DNA from: Spirochaetota bacterium
Lineage (GTDB): Bacteria > Spirochaetota > Spirochaetia > B11-G9
Reading direction: 5' to 3'
Assembly (NCBI GenBank): GCA_003641695.1
Contig: QNBL01000079.1
Span: 1 to 9,370, forward strand
DNA: 9,370 bases
In this document: one piece after another, positions 5,942 through 9,370 of the stretch
How positions within the stretch are numbered: the stretch's first letter is position 1
Layout: every line of letters starts with the position of its first letter
Notes under the pieces: generated by a model
Told to the model about the DNA's origin: nothing
Seen by the model: the letters and a program-made list of their open reading frames with translations, nothing else
Database searches by the model: none
Made by a program: the position numbers and the translations under genes

Positions 5942-6649
5942 TTAACTCCTTGAAGGTGCCTTTTCCCGTTTCTTGCTCTTTTTTACAAGCAATCCGGCAT
6001 CTTCCTTTCTGTCTTTTCCGTACAGATCTCCATTAAAAATCCAAACCTTTACCCCGATTGCGCCAAAGGTGGTATGAGATTCAGCAAATCCGTAATCAAT
6101 ATCCGACCGTAAAGTATGCAGAGGGATTCTTCCATCTTTATGCCACTCAGTACGGGCCATCTCAGCACCGCCAAGTCTCCCGGAAAGCTTGATTTTAACT
6201 CCCTGCGCACCGGCTTTCATTGCATTATTAACAGCCATTTTCATGGTTCTCCGGAAAGAACCCCTTGATTTCAACTGTCTTGCAACATTTAAAGCAATCA
6301 GCTGAGCATCGACATCAGGCTTTTTAACCTCTTTGATCTTTATCTGAACCTTCTTGCTTGCTACTTTTTGAAGTCTTATCCCGATCTTTTCAATAGTAGC
6401 GCCTTTGGCACCAATGATAATTCCAGGTCTTGATGTTTTTACAACAATCGTAATTCTCTGGGGATGTCTAATTATTTCGATATCAGAAATCTCGGCGCCT
6501 TTTGTCTCAGGGGCATTTAGAAGCTCTTTTCTAAGCTTCAGATCCTCATGCAGAGTATCAGCATATTCCCGAGGGTCGACATACCATTTAGACTTCCAGG
6601 TTTTATTTATACCCAGCCGCAGACCAATAGGATTAACTTTCTGACCCAT
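5942..6649 (-). CDS. rpsC: 30S ribosomal protein S3 (uS3)
   Basis: S3 lies in the head of the small subunit at the mRNA entry tunnel and takes part in mRNA helicase activity of the ribosome. It has 235 residues (family 210-240). It begins MGQKVNPIGLRLGINKTW, followed by a type II KH domain (about 40-108) with the GxxG loop GAKG at 80-83 in a RPGIIIGAKGATIEKIG context. The carboxy domain has RGSFRRTMKMA, GAQGVKIKLSGRLGGAEMAR and HTLRSDIDYGFAE, then a lysine-rich tail (KKSKKREKAPSRS). The start directly abuts the rplV stop (TAAATG), and the GGGGAG of its ribosome binding site lies in the last rplV codons, so translation is probably coupled. The amino end resembles spirochaete S3. Confidence 0.98.
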   Translation of the reverse strand: MGQKVNPIGLRLGINKTWKSKWYVDPREYADTLHEDLKLRKELLNAPETKGAEISDIEIIRHPQRITIVVKTSRPGIIIGAKGATIEKIGIRLQKVASKKVQIKIKEVKKPDVDAQLIALNVARQLKSRGSFRRTMKMAVNNAMKAGAQGVKIKLSGRLGGAEMARTEWHKDGRIPLHTLRSDIDYGFAESHTTFGAIGVKVWIFNGDLYGKDRKEDAGLLVKKSKKREKAPSRS

Positions 6650-7012
6650 TTACTCCCCCATACCTGAAATTTCATCTACTACAACGTATATATGACTCAT
6701 TCTTTTCAAAAGAATGTCACGCCTACCACGTGCTCTGGGCCATACCCGTTTTAGTCTCGGACCTTCATTAACCTGAAGCTCCTTTACGTAAAGCATCTCC
6801 TCATCCAGATCCTTGTTCTGGGATAATGCATTAGAAGCTGCGGATTTAACAACCTTTTTTAAAAATCCTGCACCCTTCTGGGGCATACTCTCCAGTATTG
6901 CCATCGCTTCGGTATACGGTTTAAATCGTATATTATCGGCGATAGGACGTACCTTGGTGGGAGAAACCATAAGATATTTTGCAGTTGCGCGGTATCCTTT
7001 TTTCGTTTCCAT
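6650..7012 (-). CDS. rplV: 50S ribosomal protein L22 (uL22)
   Basis: L22 has a globular domain on the subunit surface and a long beta-hairpin lining the peptide exit tunnel, where mutations affect macrolide binding in other species. The 120-residue product shows the family core: GYRATAKYLMVSPTKVRPIA at 6-25, VVKSAASNALSQNKDLDEE at 54-72, and the tunnel hairpin GPRLKRVWPRARGRRDILLKR at 84-104, followed by SHIYVVVDE. No deletion or insertion in the hairpin is apparent. It starts 8 nt after rpsS. Its ribosome binding site is one of the weaker ones here: the junction TAGGTGTAGAG offers only AGGTG. Confidence 0.97.
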   Translation of the reverse strand: METKKGYRATAKYLMVSPTKVRPIADNIRFKPYTEAMAILESMPQKGAGFLKKVVKSAASNALSQNKDLDEEMLYVKELQVNEGPRLKRVWPRARGRRDILLKRMSHIYVVVDEISGMGE

Positions 7013-7020
7013 CTCTACAC

Positions 7021-7302
7021 CTATCTCTTTCTCGTTTTCTTATCCGAATGGGTATGACCTCTGTATACTCTTGTGGGAGAGAATTCACCAAGCTTGTGCC
7101 CGACAAGATTCTCTGTAACGTATACCGGCACCCAGGTTTTACCATTGTAAACAGAAATGGTGAAACCAACCATTTCGGGTATTATAGTCGAGGTTCTCGA
7201 GTAAGTTTTAATCATCTTTTTGTCGCCCGACTTACTCGCTTCTACAATTCTTTTGTAGAGTTTTTTTTCGATAAACGGACCCTTTTTAATTGACCTTGAC
7301 AC
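7021..7302 (-). CDS. rpsS: 30S ribosomal protein S19 (uS19)
   Basis: S19 is in the head of the small subunit, pairs with S13 and contacts the central protuberance of the large subunit. The 93-residue product has the universal start SRSIKKGPFIEKKLYKRI (2-19), IKTYSRTSTIIPEMVGFTI at 31-49 and the signature GHKLGEFSPTR at 68-78, ending in a basic tail. The start codon is GTG at 7302. It is fixed by the family amino terminus and by an AGGAG (7309-7313) that begins inside the rplB stop codon, 6 nt upstream. The gap to rplB is 9 nt. Confidence 0.97.
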   Translation of the reverse strand: MSRSIKKGPFIEKKLYKRIVEASKSGDKKMIKTYSRTSTIIPEMVGFTISVYNGKTWVPVYVTENLVGHKLGEFSPTRVYRGHTHSDKKTRKR

Positions 7303-7308
7303 TTGTCA

Positions 7309-7313
7309 CTCCT
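7309..7313 (-). promoter_or_regulatory. Shine-Dalgarno sequence of rpsS, overlapping rplB stop
   Basis: AGGAG begins at the second base of the rplB TAG stop and ends 6 nt before the rpsS GTG start. It decides the GTG start of S19 and is an example of the stop codon being used as part of the ribosome binding site. Confidence 0.8.
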
Positions 7314-8136
7314 ACTTCCGTCTCTTAACGATAAACTTGCTGGAAGATTTCTTTTTCTTCCTGGTTTTATAACCCTTAGTCGGAACACCCCATGGTGAAA
7401 CAGGATGACGTCCACCGGATGTTTTACCTTCACCACCACCATGCGGATGATCGTGAGGGTTCATAACAACACCCCTAACCTTCGGTCTCTTACCGAGCCA
7501 TCTTGATCGCCCAGCCTTTCCGATTGTTACATTCATGTGATCTTCATTTCCAATTTCGCCCAGTGTTGCATAACACTTGCCGAAAACCATTCTAGCTTCT
7601 CCTGAAGGCAACTTAAGTGTAACATAATCACCCTCTTTTGCCATAACCGAAGCTCCTGCACCTGCTGATCTAACCAGCTGGCCACCTCTTCCGAGCTGAA
7701 GTTCGACGTTATGGACCCTTACACCGAGAGGTATATTTGCCAAAGGAAGTGCATTCCCCGTTTCCAGTGGCGCTTTTTCGCCGCTTTCAACGATCTTTCC
7801 CACCTCAAGCCCTTTCGGAGCAAGAATGTAACGTTTCTCTCCATCCTTGTAGTAAACAAGAGCTATATTTGCAGATCTATTGGGATCATACTCAATAGAA
7901 ACTACCCTTCCGGGAATTCCATGTTTATCCCTCTTGAAATCAATAACTCTGTATTTCCTCTTATGTCTTCCGCCTCGACGCCTTACGCTGATCCTGCCTC
8001 CGGCACCGCGGCCGGCCTTAAAACTCAAACCCCTGGTTAGGGATTTTTCGCTCTCAGTCGAAGTAATCTCGTCAAAAACAAGACTCGTTTTAAAACGAAG
8101 ACTCGGAGTTCTAGGCTTATATTTCTTTATTCCCAC
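7312..8136 (-). CDS. rplB: 50S ribosomal protein L2 (uL2)
   Basis: L2 is one of the largest and most conserved ribosomal proteins; it binds 23S rRNA domain IV, supports subunit association and is needed for peptidyl transferase activity. The product is 274 residues (family 273-280). Visible parts: amino end MGIKKYKPRTPSLR, RRRGGRHKRKYRVIDFKRDK at 52-71, the IEYDPNRSANIALV segment at 81-94, NALPLANIPLG at 128-138, HNVELQLGRGGQLVRSAG at 142-159 and, at 226-236, NPHDHPHGGGE, the loop with the conserved histidine (here His 230) that matches E. coli His 229. The start is GTG at 8136, supported by GAGGAG 7 nt upstream and the family start. The 31-nt gap before it is one of the two largest here. Confidence 0.98.
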   Translation of the reverse strand: MGIKKYKPRTPSLRFKTSLVFDEITSTESEKSLTRGLSFKAGRGAGGRISVRRRGGRHKRKYRVIDFKRDKHGIPGRVVSIEYDPNRSANIALVYYKDGEKRYILAPKGLEVGKIVESGEKAPLETGNALPLANIPLGVRVHNVELQLGRGGQLVRSAGAGASVMAKEGDYVTLKLPSGEARMVFGKCYATLGEIGNEDHMNVTIGKAGRSRWLGKRPKVRGVVMNPHDHPHGGGEGKTSGGRHPVSPWGVPTKGYKTRKKKKSSSKFIVKRRK

Positions 8137-8143
8137 GTATCTA

Positions 8144-8149
8144 CTCCTC
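8144..8149 (-). promoter_or_regulatory. Shine-Dalgarno sequence of rplB
   Basis: GAGGAG lies 7 nt before the GTG start at 8136 in the 31-nt gap after rplW. It supports the non-ATG start of rplB; there is no nearby in-frame ATG with similar support. Confidence 0.85.
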
Positions 8150-8167
8150 GTTCAAACCACACGGTGA

Positions 8168-8470
8168 TTAAACACCCTCGATAACATCAATTGTCTCACC
8201 CTTTGCAAGAGTAACAATCGCTTTCTTCCAGGGTGCAGTGTTCCCTGCTCTAATACCAGACTTAGTTCTGGAGGAACGGGGTTTTGCCTTTACATTTACA
8301 ATACTGCACTTTTCCGGATTTACAGAGAACAGACTCTTTACGGCTTCCATGATTTGAACCTTATTAGCCTTTTTATTAACCCTAAAAGTGTACTTGTTCT
8401 TTTCTCCGCCCCGCATTCCATTAGTTTTCTCAGTTAAAACGGGCTCTATAATCACTTGATCCGCTCTCAT
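8168..8470 (-). CDS. rplW: 50S ribosomal protein L23 (uL23)
   Basis: L23 surrounds the peptide exit tunnel and is the main docking site for trigger factor and signal recognition particle. It has 100 residues, normal for bacteria. It starts MRADQVIIEPVLTEKTN, with the family motif PVLTEK at 10-15, then NKYTFRVNKKANKVQIMEAV at 25-44, LFSVNPEKCSIVNVKAKPR at 47-65, and the carboxy strand PWKKAIVTLAKGETIDV. Residue 18 onwards (GMRGGEKN) is the variable loop. Its ATG overlaps the rplD TGA stop by four bases (ATGA), the classic coupled arrangement, and an AGGGGG in the end of rplD is the ribosome binding site. It is encoded in the same unit as L29, its neighbour at the tunnel exit. Confidence 0.97.
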   Translation of the reverse strand: MRADQVIIEPVLTEKTNGMRGGEKNKYTFRVNKKANKVQIMEAVKSLFSVNPEKCSIVNVKAKPRSSRTKSGIRAGNTAPWKKAIVTLAKGETIDVIEGV

Positions 8471-9108
8471 TTCTCAGCCCCCTGGTTTTTACCATAAAAC
8501 TCATTAAGCTTCTTTACAGCAGACTCCATAACTATAACCTTTCTTCCGTAAAACAGGGTATGAGCGCTCAGTCTGTTGTATGTCAACATATGAAGCCAGG
8601 GTATATTCCTTCCAGCCCGGCGAAGCATCTTGTCATCATCCTTCAGAACCAGAACTGTTCTTTCTCCATCTGCATGCTTCTCGAGTATCTTTCGAAGATC
8701 CCTGGTTTTACCGCTTTCAACTGTAAAATCCTCTACTACACGTACAGAATCATTTTTCACCTTAAGCGACAAGATGGATTTCATTGCCAGACGCTTCATC
8801 TTCCTCGGCATCTTGTAACTGTAATCCCGGGGCTTCGGCCCAAAAATTGTTCCACCGCCTACCCAAACCGGAGACTTCTTATCTCCTGATCTGGCATTGC
8901 CAGTCCCTTTCTGCCGCCACGGCTTTGCGTTACTACCCCTCACTTCACCACGCGTTTTGGTGGAAGCAGTTCCTACTCTTCTGTTTGCCAGTTCATTGTT
9001 AATGGCGTAATAAATAGAACCTTCACTGACTTCTCTTCCAAACACACTGTCATCCATGGCTATATTATTTTTCTCTTCGCCATCGACCGAAAAGATCTTT
9101 ATCTCCAT
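8467..9108 (-). CDS. rplD: 50S ribosomal protein L4 (uL4)
   Basis: L4 is an early-assembly large-subunit protein with an extended loop reaching into the peptide exit tunnel. In E. coli it also represses its own operon through the S10 leader, which would lie outside this window. The 213-residue product (family 200-215) contains the tunnel loop: NRRVGTASTKTRGEVRGSN at 42-60, KPWRQKGTGNARSG at 62-75 and SPVWVGGGTIFGPKPRDYSY at 79-98, followed by PRKMKRLAMKS at 101-111 and a Rossmann-like carboxy domain. No loop insertion or deletion is obvious. It begins 9 nt after rplC; the AGGCAGGAA between them gives the ribosome binding site. The 3' end overlaps rplW by 4 nt. Confidence 0.97.
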   Translation of the reverse strand: MEIKIFSVDGEEKNNIAMDDSVFGREVSEGSIYYAINNELANRRVGTASTKTRGEVRGSNAKPWRQKGTGNARSGDKKSPVWVGGGTIFGPKPRDYSYKMPRKMKRLAMKSILSLKVKNDSVRVVEDFTVESGKTRDLRKILEKHADGERTVLVLKDDDKMLRRAGRNIPWLHMLTYNRLSAHTLFYGRKVIVMESAVKKLNEFYGKNQGAEK

Positions 9109-9117
9109 TTCCTGCCT

Positions 9118-9370
9118 CTACTTCTTCTTGGCTTTCTTAACGATTACCATACCGTCCCTGGGACCAGGAACTGCACCCTTAACCATAAGAACCTGCTTTT
9201 CTTCATCTATCTTTACAATCCGGAGATTCTGTACCGAAGTTCTGACTCCGCCCATTCTACCGGGCATCTTGCTTCCTTTCTGAACCCTGGAAGGTGTAGC
9301 AGCCATACCGGTACCCCCCAATCCACGATGGAACTTGGAACCATGAGTGCTTCTACCACCGCCAAAACCA
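9118..9370 (-). CDS. rplC: 50S ribosomal protein L3, partial (amino end outside window)
   Basis: L3 is a primary assembly protein of the large subunit whose extension reaches the peptidyl transferase centre. Only the last 83 residues are present; the open frame continues to the window edge, and a bacterial L3 is about 205-215 residues. Visible motifs: GGGRSTHGSKFHRGLGGTG from residue 3, ATPSRVQKGSKMPGRMGG at 24-41, SVQNLRIVKID at 45-55 and the signature LMVKGAVPGPRDG at 61-73, then a lysine-rich tail. An internal TTG at 9321 could be read as a start but lies in the conserved core, so the gene runs past it. At the position of the glutamine methylated by PrmB in E. coli (QTPGKV context) this protein has alanine (AATPSRV), as many bacteria do. 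Confidence 0.96.
   Translation of the reverse strand, partial: GFGGGRSTHGSKFHRGLGGTGMAATPSRVQKGSKMPGRMGGVRTSVQNLRIVKIDEEKQVLMVKGAVPGPRDGMVIVKKAKKK

Noticed and set aside
5345..5953. A 202-residue plus-strand open frame antisense to rpmC and rplP
   Set aside because: It lies entirely opposite two well-supported ribosomal protein genes (with a few bases of rpsC), has a low-complexity composition rich in Ser, Phe, Cys and Leu and matches no family I know. It fits a shadow of the minus-strand codon pattern.
7241..7268. Terminator-like signal on the plus strand: inverted repeat TCTACAA/TTGTAGA with a 5-nt loop, followed by a run of eight T
   Set aside because: It is AT-rich and lies inside the rpsS coding sequence, where it encodes the conserved KKLYKRIVEA part of S19. 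No plus-strand gene ends there, and the T run lies on the untranscribed side.
6933..7442. Alternative minus-strand frames overlapping rpsS, rplV and rplB (6933-7169 and 7242-7442)
   Set aside because: They overlap conserved genes in another frame on the same strand, have no ribosome binding site of note and no family resemblance.
9118..9321. A short L3-like protein starting at TTG 9321
   Set aside because: The open frame continues upstream to the window edge with good L3 sequence (THGSKFHRG), so TTG 9321 is an internal leucine codon of a partial rplC.
1..9370. An undescribed accessory or defence system
   Set aside because: Every position is within or between core ribosomal protein genes and secY in canonical order, with no gap above 31 nt, no insertion and no foreign-looking gene.

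Overview
The window is one uninterrupted stretch of the conserved bacterial S10-spc ribosomal protein cluster. All of it is encoded on the minus strand, so genes are read from high to low coordinates. In transcription order it holds the 3' part of rplC, then rplD, rplW, rplB, rpsS, rplV, rpsC, rplP, rpmC, rpsQ, rplN, rplX, rplE, rpsN, rpsH, rplF, rplR, rpsE, rpmD and rplO, and finally the first 361 codons of secY, which runs off the low-coordinate edge. The order is canonical and all 20 genes whose stop codons lie in the window are intact.

The proteins suggest a spirochaete, probably something near Spirochaeta/Treponema. The L2 amino terminus (MGIKKYKPRTPSLR), the S3 amino terminus (GLRLGINKTW), the L6 carboxy terminus and the L18 carboxy terminus resemble the spirochaete versions I remember. 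Base composition is moderate by eye. This placement is inferred from recalled family sequences, not from a search.

Layout: 9370-8168 carries rplC (partial), rplD and rplW; 8136-5029 carries rplB to rpsQ, the rest of an E. coli-type S10 operon; 5009-1075 carries rplN to rplO, the spc part; 1085-1 is secY. There is no room for a promoter or terminator at the S10/spc boundary (19 nt between rpsQ and rplN). The largest gaps in the window are 31 nt (rplW-rplB and rpmC-rpsQ). Three junctions overlap: rplD/rplW by 4 nt (ATGA), rplX/rplE by 1 nt (TGATG) and rplO/secY by 11 nt. Most of the rest are 0-14 nt apart. The picture is a single, translationally coupled polycistronic unit supplying large- and small-subunit proteins plus the membrane translocon pore.

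No new biological system is visible. The most interesting signal is at the gene junctions: 13 of 20 readable stop codons are TAG, and in seven cases the TAG is directly followed by G, so the stop codon forms the front of the next gene's Shine-Dalgarno sequence (TAGGGAG, TAGGAG and similar). Smaller points are GTG starts for rplB and rpsS, a four-cysteine zinc-type S14, and an L3 lacking the glutamine that is methylated in E. coli. No RNA genes, mobile elements, CRISPR arrays or origins are seen.
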